A stretch of 64,000 nucleotides of DNA from an uncultured Pseudomonadota bacterium (GTDB lineage: Bacteria > Pseudomonadota > Gammaproteobacteria > Steroidobacterales > Steroidobacteraceae), in the NCBI GenBank assembly GCA_903908265.1, contig CAIVRI010000088.1:1-64000 (forward strand), read 5' to 3'. The position numbers and the translations under genes are program-made. Shown piece by piece: positions 27,139 to 37,852 of the stretch. The notes under the pieces are model-generated. The model saw only the letters and a program-made list of their open reading frames with translations, was not told where the DNA came from and searched no databases. Position 1 is the first letter of the stretch. Each line of letters begins with the position of its first letter.

Positions 27139-27332
27139 CCGGACGGGGGTTTGACGCGGCCACCGCAAGCCTCACAGGCACTCTGGCCAGCAAACCAAAC
27201 GATTACGCGATCCGGTAAGCGCGGCTGCAGCCAACGTGCCACTGCCACGCGCGCTCGCAATGGCAATAGCGAGCGTAGCGCTTGCATCAGCGCAACCACG
27301 ACAACTAGGGTAACAATGAGGCGTTGCAGCAT
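27123..27332 (-). CDS. Small FeoB-associated membrane protein with CxxC
   Basis: The 69-residue protein starts MLQRLIVTLVVVVALMQALR, one membrane helix, then a basic stretch and a C-terminal SACEACGGR with a CxxC. Small proteins of this type (DUF6587/FeoB-associated) follow feoB in many proteobacteria. Its ATG shares one base with the feoB stop (TAATG). It may help assemble or regulate FeoB; the function is not established. Confidence 0.75.
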   Translation of the reverse strand: MLQRLIVTLVVVVALMQALRSLLPLRARVAVARWLQPRLPDRVIVWFAGQSACEACGGRVKPPSGQRTE

Positions 27333-29215
27333 TAACCTGCGCCTAGCCACCAGCGAGCGACATGATAGGTCACGCCAGCAGCAATATAGGCGGCCAGGAA
27401 CATCGCACCAGCCACCAGCAGAGGGTGCCGCCACCCACCTGTTTCGCGACGAATCACGGCTAGCGTCGACAAGCATTGCGGGGCATACACATACCACGCC
27501 AGCAGCGACAGCGCGGTGGGCAAGCTCCATGCCTGCGCCACAATTGGTGTTAGCGCCCCGGCCACATCTTGGCCAGTTGCCGCAAGCGAATAGACCGTAC
27601 CCAACGCACCCACAGCCACCTCGCGCGCTGCCATGCCCGGCACCAGCGCAATAGAAATTTCCCAGTTGAACCCAATTGGCGCAAACACATGCGCAAGGAA
27701 GCTACCGAGCCGCCCCGCCAGGCTCCACTCGATCGCAGGCCCGGTAAACCCAGGCGGCGGTGCCGGGACGCTGGATAAGAACCAAAGCAGGATCATGAGC
27801 GCGAGTATGGTCGTGCCCACCCGACGGACGAACACCTCAATACGTTGCCACAGGCCGATACCTAGGTTGCGCAGACTCGGCCAGTGATAGGACGGGAGTT
27901 CCATCTGCAATGGCTGCAACGTGCGCTTGCCGGTCGCGAACTGTAGGCAGAACGCAGCTACAAAAGCACTCAAAAGACCCACGGCGTAGAGGACGAAGAG
28001 CACGAGACCCTGCAGGCCTACGCCCAGAGCCAACGTGCGATTGGGAATGAAGGCACCAATGAGCAGCGTATAAACCGGCAAGCGCGCCGAGCACGTCATC
28101 AAAGGCGCGATCAGGATCGTGACCAATCGATCCCGCGGATTGGGAATCGTTCGGGTGGCCATAATCCCCGGAATCGCGCAGGCAAAACTAGACAACAGCG
28201 GAATAAAAGAACGTCCCGACAAACCCACTCCGCCCATCAGACGATCCAATAAAAATGCCGCACGCGGCAGGTAGCCGGAATCCTCTAACACGAGAATGAA
28301 GGCAAACAACAAGACAATCTGCGGCAAAAACACCACTACGCTACCAGCACCAGCGAGGATGCCATCCACAAACAAGCTGCGCAGCAGTCCCGGCGCTATC
28401 GACGCGTTGATCCACCCGGCGACCATCGCAACAAGCGCAGTAAGCGCCTCCATGAACGGCCGCGCTCCAGCAAAGACCGCCTGGAACATTAAGAACAACG
28501 TTACCGCAAGAATCAGTGGGCCGAAAACCGGATGCAGGACGATGCCATCGATTCGGTCCGATGGCGTGTCGATGGGAGGATCAAGCCGTCCAACGGCCGC
28601 AAGAACCCGTTCGACTTCGCGTTGATCATTCGCCGTAGCGGCTACATCACCACGATCAGGCTCTGCCGGTTCGACGTGCTCCACAGCCACACGCACAATC
28701 GAAAAATGGGCATCTAACCATTCGACCAGCGAAGCCGCTCCATCGCGCCGCACGCCGACGGTCGATACAACCGGCACCCCAAGGGCTTCGGCCAGCGCTG
28801 CCGGTTCAACCGCCACGCCCCGACGTCGGGCCAGGTCACTCATGTTGAGCGCCACAACGAGCGGGTACCCCACCCGTTTCAGGGCAACCACCAGTCGCAG
28901 ATGACGGCTTAAATTCGTGGCATCGACCACCGCAACAATCAGATCCGGAGGCACCTCGCCGGGCAGTCGGCCTAAAATGTAGTCACAGGTCACCGCCTCG
29001 TCGGGGGTACGCGGATGCAGACTGTACGCACCGGGGAGATCCAGCACCTGCATCCGGCGACCCGCTGGGCTCGTCAACCGCCCCTCTTTGCGCTCCACCG
29101 TGACGCCGGCGTAATTGGCGATTTTTTGCCTACTTCCGGTCAATAGATTGAACAGCGCGGTCTTGCCACAATTGGGATTACCAACCAGCGCAATACAAGG
29201 CTCCAGCGGGCTCAT
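27332..29215 (-). CDS. feoB: Ferrous iron transporter FeoB
   Basis: The 627-residue protein has an N-terminal G domain, with GNPNCGKT (12-19), the switch segment GVTVERKEG, DLPG (59-62) and NMSD. The membrane part has the conserved Cys sites LSSFACAIPGI and APLMTCSARLPVY. It is shorter than the ~770-residue E. coli form, mainly at the C-terminus, like many other FeoB proteins. It imports Fe2+ across the inner membrane. Start ATG overlaps the feoA stop as ATGA. Confidence 0.96.
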   Translation of the reverse strand: MSPLEPCIALVGNPNCGKTALFNLLTGSRQKIANYAGVTVERKEGRLTSPAGRRMQVLDLPGAYSLHPRTPDEAVTCDYILGRLPGEVPPDLIVAVVDATNLSRHLRLVVALKRVGYPLVVALNMSDLARRRGVAVEPAALAEALGVPVVSTVGVRRDGAASLVEWLDAHFSIVRVAVEHVEPAEPDRGDVAATANDQREVERVLAAVGRLDPPIDTPSDRIDGIVLHPVFGPLILAVTLFLMFQAVFAGARPFMEALTALVAMVAGWINASIAPGLLRSLFVDGILAGAGSVVVFLPQIVLLFAFILVLEDSGYLPRAAFLLDRLMGGVGLSGRSFIPLLSSFACAIPGIMATRTIPNPRDRLVTILIAPLMTCSARLPVYTLLIGAFIPNRTLALGVGLQGLVLFVLYAVGLLSAFVAAFCLQFATGKRTLQPLQMELPSYHWPSLRNLGIGLWQRIEVFVRRVGTTILALMILLWFLSSVPAPPPGFTGPAIEWSLAGRLGSFLAHVFAPIGFNWEISIALVPGMAAREVAVGALGTVYSLAATGQDVAGALTPIVAQAWSLPTALSLLAWYVYAPQCLSTLAVIRRETGGWRHPLLVAGAMFLAAYIAAGVTYHVARWWLGAG

Positions 29216-29511
29216 GTAGCCCCACAGACTGGCGGCGCGAGAACCTGCACGGTGATGCAGTCTGCTTCAAAACGCCGTAGCGCGAAGGTGCCACTGCCGA
29301 GTCGCACCGCAATAGGGTCGCCGAACAAGGCACGGGCCAGCACCCGAACACGGGCACCTGGCAGGAACCCGAGCTCCGCGAGCCGTTCGGGCAGATCCGC
29401 GCTGACCCGGTCCGACTGGACCGACAGGCCAAGGATTAGCCCCTCACCGAGCAACGGCAGTTCGGTAAGCGTCAGGCGCGCGGCGGGTCGAAGGGTAGAC
29501 GGAGCCTCCAT
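29212..29511 (-). CDS. feoA: FeoA, SH3-like partner of FeoB
   Basis: The 99-residue protein has the FeoA/SH3-like pattern ERLAELGFLPGARVRVLARA, GDPIAVRLGSGTFALRR and a closing ITVQVL strand. It is the first gene of the feoA-feoB-small protein operon and supports Fe2+ uptake. A Fur-box-like palindrome lies 13 bases upstream of its ATG. Confidence 0.93.
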   Translation of the reverse strand: MEAPSTLRPAARLTLTELPLLGEGLILGLSVQSDRVSADLPERLAELGFLPGARVRVLARALFGDPIAVRLGSGTFALRRFEADCITVQVLAPPVCGAT

Positions 29512-29523
29512 GCGCCTATCTTA

Positions 29524-29542
29524 AATGAGAATAGGTCGCATT
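29524..29542 (-). promoter_or_regulatory. Fur box upstream of feoA
   Basis: AATGAGAATAGGTCGCATT (plus strand) is a 19-base imperfect palindrome matching the Fur consensus AATGAGAATnATTCTCATT at 15 of 18 defined positions. Placed just before feoA, it implies iron repression. Confidence 0.7.
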
Positions 29543-29591
29543 TACATTAGGGAATACCGACAGAATTGCCGACGTCCCCACCAGCGACCGG

Positions 29592-30965
29592 TCAATGATC
29601 CGCCGCAACCCCTCCGAGAGACTTCAAAAGCGTCAGGATTTCGTCGGTTTTAGACTGCATGAGCGCCGCGTCGGCCCGACTTTCCACATTCAGGCGAAGC
29701 AAGGGCTCGGTATTGGACGAACGCAAGTTCAGACGCCAGTCAGCAAACTCGATCGAAACGCCATCGGTATAGTCGCTGCGCTTGGCCAACGGTAGGTACC
29801 GTGCCTCGATTGCTGCAATAGCCGCTTTGCTATCGGGAACGCGCAAATTGATCTCGCCGCTTGCAGGAAACGCCCGCATGCGTTCTCCCACCAACTGCGC
29901 CAATGACTTGCCCGATTCGCTGATGACCTGCGCAAGCACCAGCCACGGAATCATGCCGCTATCGCAATAGGCAAACTCACGAAAGTAATGATGGGCACTC
30001 ATCTCGCCGCCATAAGCGGCATCCACTTCGCGCATCGTAGCCTTGATGAAAGCATGACCGGACTTGCACTGCACGGCACGACCGCCGTGTTGCTCCACAA
30101 TCTCAATCGTGTTCCAAGTCAGCCGCGGGTCGTGCACGATCGCTGCGCCCTTTGACCGCGCCAAAAACACCGAGGCCAGCAGCCCCACGATGTAGTAACC
30201 CTCAATAAAGGTTCCTTCATGATCAAAGAAGAAGCAGCGGTCGTAATCACCATCCCAGGCGATACCCATATCCGCCCCTGCACGCACCACCGCCGCAGAT
30301 ACGGGCGCCCGATTCTGCTCGAGCATTGGATTCGGAACGCCTTGCGGGAACGTCCCGTCCGGCAAGTGGTTCATCTTAATGAACTGGAACGGCAGGTACT
30401 GTTCCAGTGTATCGACCACCAAACCCGCGCCGCCATTACCCGCATTGCAGACGATCTTCAGCGGCTTCAGCTTGGACCGATCAACGTAGGACAGCAGGTG
30501 CGCAATATAGGCAGGTCCGGTATCGGTGAGGGTGACGGAGCCTACTTGCGCCGGCGTCGGAAAAACGGCGGCCTCTGCAAAAGCGCGAATGTCCTTTAAC
30601 CCCGTATCAGCGGAAATGGGCCTTGAACCCTCACGGACAAATTTCATGCCATTGTAGTCAGGCGGGTTATGGCTCGCTGTAACCATAATGCCGCCATCGA
30701 GGCCGAGCGCGAACGTCGAGAAATAAACGCCCTCGGTGCCACACAAACCGATATCGACGACATCCACTCCGGAGTCCACCAATCCCTGAATGACTTGCCT
30801 CGCAAGCGTATCGCTCGATAGGCGAATATCCCGACCGACGCAAACACGCTTCGGCTGAAGGAACTGCGCATAACCTCGAGCCACTCGGTAGGCAATATCT
30901 TCATTCAACTCAGTAGGAATACGACCACGCAGGTCGTAGGCCTTGAAGGCGGTGATGGCGTTCAT
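29592..30965 (-). CDS. Phosphomannomutase/phosphoglucomutase
   Basis: The 457-residue alpha-D-phosphohexomutase has the phosphoserine loop TASHNPPDYNGMK, the metal loop DGDYDRC and the sugar-binding GGEMSAHHYF. The C-terminal phosphate-binding RSSNTEPLLRLNVE is intact. It converts mannose-6-P to mannose-1-P (and likely glucose phosphates), AlgC-like. It lies downstream of the GDP-mannose pyrophosphorylase gene (36 bases), which uses its product. Confidence 0.94.
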   Translation of the reverse strand: MNAITAFKAYDLRGRIPTELNEDIAYRVARGYAQFLQPKRVCVGRDIRLSSDTLARQVIQGLVDSGVDVVDIGLCGTEGVYFSTFALGLDGGIMVTASHNPPDYNGMKFVREGSRPISADTGLKDIRAFAEAAVFPTPAQVGSVTLTDTGPAYIAHLLSYVDRSKLKPLKIVCNAGNGGAGLVVDTLEQYLPFQFIKMNHLPDGTFPQGVPNPMLEQNRAPVSAAVVRAGADMGIAWDGDYDRCFFFDHEGTFIEGYYIVGLLASVFLARSKGAAIVHDPRLTWNTIEIVEQHGGRAVQCKSGHAFIKATMREVDAAYGGEMSAHHYFREFAYCDSGMIPWLVLAQVISESGKSLAQLVGERMRAFPASGEINLRVPDSKAAIAAIEARYLPLAKRSDYTDGVSIEFADWRLNLRSSNTEPLLRLNVESRADAALMQSKTDEILTLLKSLGGVAADH

Positions 30966-31001
30966 AGTTTGCGGTCTCGTTGCCTTAACACGAAGAATCG
31001 A

Positions 31002-32423
31002 TCAAGTGTTGGTGCCCTGGCGACCATAATTATCCTCGAAGCGGACGATATCGTCCTCCCCAAGGTAGGAGCCCGACTGTACCTCAATGATGTGTAGCGG
31101 CACCCGACCCGGATTCTGGATGCGGTGCTTCGCGCCGACGGGAATGTACGTCGACTGATTTTCCGACAACAGAAACACTTTTTCATCGCAGGTAATCTGT
31201 GCGGTCCCCGACACCACAATCCAGTGCTCAGCACGATGGTGATGCATCTGCAACGACAAGATCGCACCTGGGTTAACGACCAAGCGCTTCACCTGAAAAC
31301 GCTCCCCTGTGTCGACACTGTCGTAGCTACCCCAAGGTCTCAAGACCTCCCGGTGCACGGAAGGCTCGGAACGCTGGGCCGCTTTCAACTTTGCGACGAG
31401 TATTTTAACGTCCTGAACCCGCGCCTTCGGGGCCACGAGGACCGCGTCCTTGGTCTCAACCACAACGTGATCAACTAGGCCCACCGTCGCGATCAAACGC
31501 CCCGAAGAGTACAAATAACAGCCCGACGTATCATCGGAAATGACATCTCCACGGGTGACATTGCCGCGCGCGTCCGCCGGCAGGCTCTCATGCAACGCCG
31601 ACCACGAACCCACGTCGCTCCAACCGGCTTCAAGTGGGACAACGACCGCCGCACGGGTTTTCTCCATAACAGCGTAATCGATCGAATCACTGGCACAGCG
31701 GCCAAAGGACTCAACCCCGAGCCTAAGGAAGTCAAGATCTCGATGCGCATCGGCAAAAGCCGCTACGCACGCGGAGAGCATCTCCGGATTGAATTTCGCC
31801 AATTCCTCGACATAACGTCGCGCCGAAAACAGAAACATGCCGCTGTTCCAGAGATACTCCCCGCAAGCAACGTACTCGAGTGCGCGATCCGCACTCGGTT
31901 TCTCCACAAACTGGGCGATCGGATACGCCGGCCCCTCGCCTGGCGCACGGCGGATATAGCCATAACCAACCTCTGGGGCCGTCGGCACGACGCCGAAGGT
32001 CACCAAATGGCCAGACATCGCAGCGCTTACGCCAATGTGCACGGCCTTTTGAAACGCGGGCACGTCGCGCAGCAAGTGATCGGCCGGCATGACGAGCAAT
32101 ACGGCATCTTCTCCCGCAGGCCCAGCCAATGCGGCCAGCGCAGCGATCGCCACGGCCGGCGCAGTATTGCGACCGACCGGCTCTAGAATAATCTCACCCA
32201 CCGGAGCGCCAATCGCCCGCAATTGCTCAGCTACCAAGAATCGGTGATGCGCATTGCAGATCACCATCGGTGGGGCCGCATGCAAACCGTCGAGCCGGCG
32301 CACTGTGTCTTGCAGCATCGTCTCCTCACCGACGAGCGGCAGGAACTGTTTTGGATGCAATTCACGCGACAGCGGCCATAGGCGCGTGCCGGAACCACCA
32401 GACAGAATCACGGGTACAAGCAC
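31002..32423 (-). CDS. Bifunctional mannose-1-phosphate guanylyltransferase/mannose-6-phosphate isomerase
   Basis: The 473-residue type II PMI-GMP has the pyrophosphorylase signature GGSGTRLWPLSRELHPKQFL and FVEKP, and a C-terminal cupin isomerase domain with QMHHHRAEHWIVVSG. It makes both mannose-6-P from fructose-6-P and GDP-mannose from mannose-1-P. Start is GTG with GGAG 6 bases upstream. It sits between UDP-glucose dehydrogenase and phosphomannomutase, all on one strand, a sugar-nucleotide operon. Confidence 0.95.
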   Translation of the reverse strand: MLVPVILSGGSGTRLWPLSRELHPKQFLPLVGEETMLQDTVRRLDGLHAAPPMVICNAHHRFLVAEQLRAIGAPVGEIILEPVGRNTAPAVAIAALAALAGPAGEDAVLLVMPADHLLRDVPAFQKAVHIGVSAAMSGHLVTFGVVPTAPEVGYGYIRRAPGEGPAYPIAQFVEKPSADRALEYVACGEYLWNSGMFLFSARRYVEELAKFNPEMLSACVAAFADAHRDLDFLRLGVESFGRCASDSIDYAVMEKTRAAVVVPLEAGWSDVGSWSALHESLPADARGNVTRGDVISDDTSGCYLYSSGRLIATVGLVDHVVVETKDAVLVAPKARVQDVKILVAKLKAAQRSEPSVHREVLRPWGSYDSVDTGERFQVKRLVVNPGAILSLQMHHHRAEHWIVVSGTAQITCDEKVFLLSENQSTYIPVGAKHRIQNPGRVPLHIIEVQSGSYLGEDDIVRFEDNYGRQGTNT

Positions 32424-32443
32424 GACGACTCCTCGAGTACTGT

Positions 32444-33787
32444 TCAGACTACATCGGGGACTTTATCCCCGCGGCCAATGCCATAATAAGTGAAGCCCAA
32501 CCGACGCATCAACGCCGGATCGTATAAATTACGACCATCGAAAATGACTGGTGCTGACAAAGCCGCCTTGAGCACATCGAAATCGGGACTGCGAAACTCA
32601 CGCCATTCGGTCACGATGGCGAGAGCATCGGCACCGTCTAACGCTGACTCCATGGACTTACAGAAAATCAGATCGGGCCGATCACCGTACAGTCGTCGGG
32701 TCTCCTCCATCGCAACCGGGTCATACGCGCGCACTGCTGCGCCAGCCGCCCAAAGCGCCTCGAGCAAAACCCGACTCGGCGCCTCTCGCATGTCGTCCGT
32801 ATTGGGCTTGAATGCAAGCCCCCACACAGCAATCGTCTTGCCGGCCACTACGCCACCGAAGTGCGCAACTATCTTTTGGAACAACACGGTCTTCTGACGC
32901 GCATTAACGCCTTCGACCGCGGTGAGGATTAGCGGTTCGTAGCCGGTGGCCCGAGCCGATCGCTCCAGCGCTTGTACATCCTTGGGGAAACACGATCCCC
33001 CATAGCCAACTCCAGGATAGATGAAGTGATAACCGATACGTGGATCGGATCCAATCCCGACTCTCACCTTCTCCACATCCGCACCGACACGCTCGGCCAA
33101 ATTTGCGATCTCATTCATGAACGAAATCTTGGTGGCGAGCAGCGCATTTGCTGCATATTTCGTCAATTCTGCGGATCGAATGTCCATCACGATCAAGCGC
33201 TCATGGTTGCGCGTAAACGGCTCGTAGAGCGCTCGCATGAGCTCCGTAACGTGCATATTCTCTGTGCCAACAACGATACGATCGGGCCGCATAAAGTCAG
33301 TGATCGCGTCACCTTCTTTAAGAAACTCCGGGTTCGAGACAACGTCGAATGGGTGCGTGACTGCGCGCTCAGCAAGCGCTCCGTCCAGAGCCGTTCGTAC
33401 TCGATCGGCCGTGCCTACCGGAACGGTAGACTTGGTCACGACGACCTTGTAGTCGGTCATGTGCAGACCGATGGTACGGGCCACCGCGAGAACATAAGAC
33501 AGGTCGGCCGACCCATCCTCATCCGGCGGCGTACCGACGGCGATCATCTGAAAAAGGCCATGCGCAACGCCTTCGGCGGCATTCGTGGTAAACCGCAGAC
33601 GTCCTTTCGCTCGATTGCGTTCAATCAGTTCGTCGAGGCCCGGTTCGTGAATGGGAACTTCACCTGCATTCAACCGCGCAATCTTGCGCGGATCGACGTC
33701 CACACAGACCACCGTATTACCGGCATCCGCCAAACAGGCACCGGTCACGAGACCCACGTAGCCGGAACCAAAGATGGTGATCTTCAT
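32444..33787 (-). CDS. ugd: UDP-glucose 6-dehydrogenase
   Basis: The 447-residue protein begins [20 protein letters not shown], the Rossmann NAD site. It has the catalytic Cys in [12 protein letters not shown], the central helix [17 protein letters not shown] and the C-terminal [17 protein letters not shown]. It makes UDP-glucuronate. The frame is open to 33904, but ATG 33787 has GGGAG and matches the family start. It is 157 bases after truB, where pnp/rpsO often stand in other gammaproteobacteria. Confidence 0.95.
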   Translation of the reverse strand: MKITIFGSGYVGLVTGACLADAGNTVVCVDVDPRKIARLNAGEVPIHEPGLDELIERNRAKGRLRFTTNAAEGVAHGLFQMIAVGTPPDEDGSADLSYVLAVARTIGLHMTDYKVVVTKSTVPVGTADRVRTALDGALAERAVTHPFDVVSNPEFLKEGDAITDFMRPDRIVVGTENMHVTELMRALYEPFTRNHERLIVMDIRSAELTKYAANALLATKISFMNEIANLAERVGADVEKVRVGIGSDPRIGYHFIYPGVGYGGSCFPKDVQALERSARATGYEPLILTAVEGVNARQKTVLFQKIVAHFGGVVAGKTIAVWGLAFKPNTDDMREAPSRVLLEALWAAGAAVRAYDPVAMEETRRLYGDRPDLIFCKSMESALDGADALAIVTEWREFRSPDFDVLKAALSAPVIFDGRNLYDPALMRRLGFTYYGIGRGDKVPDVV

Positions 33788-33943
33788 TGCTCGCTCCCTA
33801 AATTCCCGCCGCGCATGGCTCAAACTGGAGCCGTCCAGGCACCAACCTCTAGCCAATCCAGACAGACCTGACAGGATTCCGCGCAGCATCGACACGGAAA
33901 ACACCAGCCAGAGCCGCGCCTACCGTTCCAATTGTACTGCCTA

Positions 33944-34858
33944 TTAGTTAAAAAGCCGCTTTGGGGCAACGGAACCGGCCCGCAGTTGGCCCAGGCCCAG
34001 AAACCGGCCTGACCCACCGTAGACCTTCACCATGCCGTCAGCGGCATCAACGGCTATCTGCTGACCATGCATAAAACGGCCTTCATCGTCCGCGCCGAGC
34101 TGGATCGAGGGCCACTGGCCCAGCGCAACGTCAGCGGCAACTAGGAGACCGTCCAAGTCAGCCTCGCGGCCGGCCAACGCCTCTAGCGCATCCAGTGTGT
34201 GGACCGGGTAACGTGTAAACGCATCGCCAACATCCGTCCGACGAAGCGCCGACAGATGACCCACGGTCCCCAAAGCAAGCGCCAGGTCCTCGCCTAACGT
34301 GCGAACGTAGGTGCCCTTTGAACAGCGTACGTCAAAGATCACCTCTGCAGCGGACCAGCCTACTAGGTCGATCGCGGAAATTCGCACCGCGCGGGGCTCA
34401 CGCTCAACTGTCTCACCACGCCGGGCAATCTTATACAGTGCTTCGCCATCGCGCTTCAGTGCCGAATACATCGGCGGAATTTGGGAAGTTTCACCAAGAA
34501 AGCGGGACAAGGCGTCCACCAGTAGCGCGTGATTCAGTTCTGGCACCGGCGAGGACGCGATCACCTCGCCTTCACGATCGCCCGTATTCGTGCGCTGCCC
34601 AAGCGCCACAGTCGCAACATACCGTTTATCCGCATCGAGCAAAAAGCCAGCGACTTTGGTGGCCTCGCCGAAGCACAAAGGCAAAACACCCGTCGCCATC
34701 GGATCGAGACTGCCCGTATGACCTGCCTTCTCGGCGCGGAAGAGGCGCCGTACGATTTGTAGCGCCTGATTGGATGTCAGCCCAAGCGGCTTATCGAGGA
34801 GAAGAATACCATCGACTCGCCGCCAGACCGTCCGCACGCGGCCGGCAAAAACCGTCAT
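33944..34858 (-). CDS. truB: tRNA pseudouridine-55 synthase
   Basis: The 304-residue protein has GILLLDKPLGLTSN and the catalytic Asp in AGHTGSLDPMATGVLPL, plus the KGTYVRTLGEDL motif. It forms pseudouridine 55 in tRNAs. The N-terminus is about 14 residues longer than usual (MTVFAGRVRTVWRR). The ATG overlaps the rbfA stop as ATGA. Last gene of the rimP-nusA-infB-rbfA-truB operon. Confidence 0.96.
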   Translation of the reverse strand: MTVFAGRVRTVWRRVDGILLLDKPLGLTSNQALQIVRRLFRAEKAGHTGSLDPMATGVLPLCFGEATKVAGFLLDADKRYVATVALGQRTNTGDREGEVIASSPVPELNHALLVDALSRFLGETSQIPPMYSALKRDGEALYKIARRGETVEREPRAVRISAIDLVGWSAAEVIFDVRCSKGTYVRTLGEDLALALGTVGHLSALRRTDVGDAFTRYPVHTLDALEALAGREADLDGLLVAADVALGQWPSIQLGADDEGRFMHGQQIAVDAADGMVKVYGGSGRFLGLGQLRAGSVAPKRLFN

Positions 34859-35289
34859 TCCGCCGGATCGCCCGGCAGCTCAGCCTCGGCCTCGGCCTCG
34901 GGCTCGCTTGGAAGCGGATGTTCCTCCGTCAGACGCGCATCACTCTCCATCGCCTTATTGATCAAGGTCGACAAGCGCGCCGCTTCGTCGAGACTGTGGT
35001 CCACCACAAAGCGCAGCTCCGGCACGTGTCGAACCTCCAACTGCTTCTTGAGATGAATACGCAGAAAGCCGGAGGCAGACGCAAGCGCAGCGCCCACTTC
35101 GGCCGCCGTTCTCTTGCCATCGAATGGCACAAAGTAAACCTTGGCGTGACTCAAATCGCGACTCAATTCCACCGTCGTGAAAGTAACGAGCCCGACGCGG
35201 GGGTCTTTAACTTCACGACGCACCAACTCAGAGATCAGACGTAGCATCTGCTCTTCGAGTCGGCGGCCTCGTTGAAAATCACGAGGCAC
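34855..35289 (-). CDS. rbfA: Ribosome-binding factor A
   Basis: The 144-residue protein starts MPRDFQRGRRLEEQMLRLIS and has VKDPRVGLVTFTTVELSRDL and VRHVPELRFVVDHSLDEA. The KH-fold protein aids 16S rRNA maturation and cold adaptation. The tail is Glu/Ala-rich (EPEAEAEAEL). It lies 1 base after the infB stop. Confidence 0.95.
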   Translation of the reverse strand: MPRDFQRGRRLEEQMLRLISELVRREVKDPRVGLVTFTTVELSRDLSHAKVYFVPFDGKRTAAEVGAALASASGFLRIHLKKQLEVRHVPELRFVVDHSLDEAARLSTLINKAMESDARLTEEHPLPSEPEAEAEAELPGDPAE

Positions 35290-35290
35290 T

Positions 35291-37840
35291 CTAGAGCGTC
35301 CTAATGATCGTCACGCGCTCGTAGCACTCAATCTGGTCACCGGCGCGAACGTCATTGTAGTTCTTCACCGCGATACCGCACTCCGTACCTGAGCGAACCT
35401 CGGCCACGTCGTCTTTGTAACGACGCAGCGATTCGAGCGCGCCTTCGAAAATTACAACGTTGTCACGAAGCACACGGATAGGGTTGTTACGCTTCACAAA
35501 TCCATCGATTACGAGGCAACCCGCCACTTGGCCGAACTTGCTCGAACGGAACACATCGCGCACCTGAGCGAGACCAACGATGCTATCGCGAATTTCGGGA
35601 TGCAGCATGCCTGACAAGGCAGCGCGCACATCATCGATCGCTTCGTAAATAATGCTGTAGTGCTGAATCGACACCCCGTGCTCTTTAAGCGCAGATCGAG
35701 CTGCCGCATCTGCCCGCACGTTGAACGCGATGATCCGCGCGTTCGATGCCGAGGCCAACATCACGTCTGATTCCGTTATGCCGCCCACGCCCGAGGAGAT
35801 CACTTTAACTGCGACCTCGCTGGTGGAAAGCTTCTGCAGAGAATCTCGCAATGCCTCAGCCGATCCCTGTACATCTGACTTGATGACAACCTGCACAGTC
35901 TGGGTCTTGCCCTCTTCCAACTGGGAAAAGACATCTTCGAACTTCGGTGCCCGCTGGGCCAGCTTCACATCGCGGAACTTACCCTGACGATGCATAGCCA
36001 CTTCGCGAGCTTTACGCTCGCTTTCGACGACCATAAAGTCATCACCCGCATGCGGCGCGCCTGAAAGGCCCAAAACCTGCACTGGGATCGAGGGACCCGC
36101 ACTCGCCGTGGGAGCGCCCGTCTCGTCGAACATTGCACGGACCCGACCATACTCTTGGCCAGCAATGATGGGATCGCCTTGCTTTAAGGTGCCGCGTTTG
36201 ACGAGGACAGTCGCGACAGCGCCACGACCTTTCTCGATGCTCGACTCCAGCACGACGCCAACAGCGGTACCCGCCGGCGACGCGCGCAGCTCAAGCACTT
36301 CAGCTTGCAGCAACAATGACTCGAGCAGTTGATCAACGCCGAGACCGGTTTTTGCCGACACCGGCACGAAAATTGCGTCGCCACCGTACTCTTCCGGCAC
36401 GATGCCATGTTGAAGCAGTTCGCTCTTGACGCGATCGGGCTCCGCTTCCGGCTTGTCCATTTTGTTTAGCGCGACGACGATCGGAACGCCTGCCGCCTTC
36501 GCGTGCTCGATCGCCTCAATCGTCTGTGGCATGACGCCGTCATCGGCTGCCACTACAAGCACTACGATATCGGTGATTTGCGCACCGCGCGCACGCATCG
36601 ACGAGAAGGCCGCGTGGCCTGGCGTATCGATGAATGTGATAATGCCTCGCGGCGTCGTCACATGGTAAGCACCAATGTGCTGAGTTATTCCGCCGGCTTC
36701 ACCGGCGGCAACTTTCGCGCGCCGGATGTAATCTAGCAAAGACGTCTTACCATGATCGACGTGACCCATAATGGTCACGACCGGCGGACGCGGCAACAGA
36801 TCACCCTGCAGCGTCGGATCGGTAACCAAGGAATCTTCCAGCGCATTTTCGCGTAGCGCCTTGGCGGTATGACCCAACTCCTCTACGACGAGAACAGCTG
36901 TGTCCTGATCGAGCGGCTGATTAATCGTCGCCATGACGCCCATATTCATGAGCGCTTTGATCAGTTCCGCGCCCTTAACAGCCATTTTCTGTGCCAACTC
37001 AGCGACCGTGATGGTCTCTGGAATCGACACTTCGCGCTTTACCGGCGTAGTCGGCATCTCAAAGCCATGACGCCCCTCAGCGGACGCGCCGCCACCACTG
37101 CCACCGCGCCGGAATGCCTTCGCTGGCTTTTTCTTCTTGAATCGATTGCTCGCATCAGAAGAAACGTGCAATTCCTGGCGACCGTAGCGCGTCTCGCGTG
37201 AGTCACGATTATCGACGACTGGCTGAACAAATCGCTCAGGCTTGGTTGGCAGTGGCGTTGCGCTGACATCGGGCACAGCAGCGGCCTTACGAGCGCGATC
37301 CGCTTCCTCACGCACCGCTTGCTCGGCCTGGCGCCGCACTTCTTCTTCGGCAGCGAGACGGGCGTTTTCGATGGCCTGGATGCGTTTCGCTTCGTCAGCG
37401 ATCTTTCGAGCTTCTTCATCAGCAATCCGCTGACGCTCGTCTTCAACGGCACGAATAGCGGCTTCTTCCGCCTCACGCACACGATCGATTTCATCCTGCG
37501 CTGCACGAGCTTGCTCTTCAAGCACGCCACGGTTTATGTAGGTACGCTTCGTGCGCACTTCGACGCTCACGGTCCGGGCGCGGCCCTGGGCCGCACTAAC
37601 CTTAATCTCGCTCTGCGTCTTGCGCTTCAACGTGATCTTACGCGGGCCAGCATTACTGCCGTCATCTTCCGCGTGTCCGTGGGAACGGCGCAGAAATGCT
37701 AGCAACTCACCCTTCTGCTCGTCGGTAATCGAGGCGTCAGAGCCGCCGACGGTAATACCGGCTTCTTCGAATTGCTTTAGCAGCTTCTCAACCGGGATCT
37801 TTAAGACCTCGGCGAATTGGACTACGGTAACATCAGACAT
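35291..37840 (-). CDS. infB: Translation initiation factor IF-2
   Basis: The 849-residue protein has an IF2 N-terminal domain, a long charged helical segment rich in Arg, Glu and Ala (about 110-200), the second IF2_N motif, then the GTPase domain with [14 protein letters not shown] and NKMD, followed by domains II-IV ending [12 protein letters not shown]. It recruits fMet-tRNA to the ribosome. GGGAG 7 bases before the ATG; 12 bases after nusA. Confidence 0.97.
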   Translation of the reverse strand: MSDVTVVQFAEVLKIPVEKLLKQFEEAGITVGGSDASITDEQKGELLAFLRRSHGHAEDDGSNAGPRKITLKRKTQSEIKVSAAQGRARTVSVEVRTKRTYINRGVLEEQARAAQDEIDRVREAEEAAIRAVEDERQRIADEEARKIADEAKRIQAIENARLAAEEEVRRQAEQAVREEADRARKAAAVPDVSATPLPTKPERFVQPVVDNRDSRETRYGRQELHVSSDASNRFKKKKPAKAFRRGGSGGGASAEGRHGFEMPTTPVKREVSIPETITVAELAQKMAVKGAELIKALMNMGVMATINQPLDQDTAVLVVEELGHTAKALRENALEDSLVTDPTLQGDLLPRPPVVTIMGHVDHGKTSLLDYIRRAKVAAGEAGGITQHIGAYHVTTPRGIITFIDTPGHAAFSSMRARGAQITDIVVLVVAADDGVMPQTIEAIEHAKAAGVPIVVALNKMDKPEAEPDRVKSELLQHGIVPEEYGGDAIFVPVSAKTGLGVDQLLESLLLQAEVLELRASPAGTAVGVVLESSIEKGRGAVATVLVKRGTLKQGDPIIAGQEYGRVRAMFDETGAPTASAGPSIPVQVLGLSGAPHAGDDFMVVESERKAREVAMHRQGKFRDVKLAQRAPKFEDVFSQLEEGKTQTVQVVIKSDVQGSAEALRDSLQKLSTSEVAVKVISSGVGGITESDVMLASASNARIIAFNVRADAAARSALKEHGVSIQHYSIIYEAIDDVRAALSGMLHPEIRDSIVGLAQVRDVFRSSKFGQVAGCLVIDGFVKRNNPIRVLRDNVVIFEGALESLRRYKDDVAEVRSGTECGIAVKNYNDVRAGDQIECYERVTIIRTL

Positions 37841-37852
37841 TCAGAAACTCCC

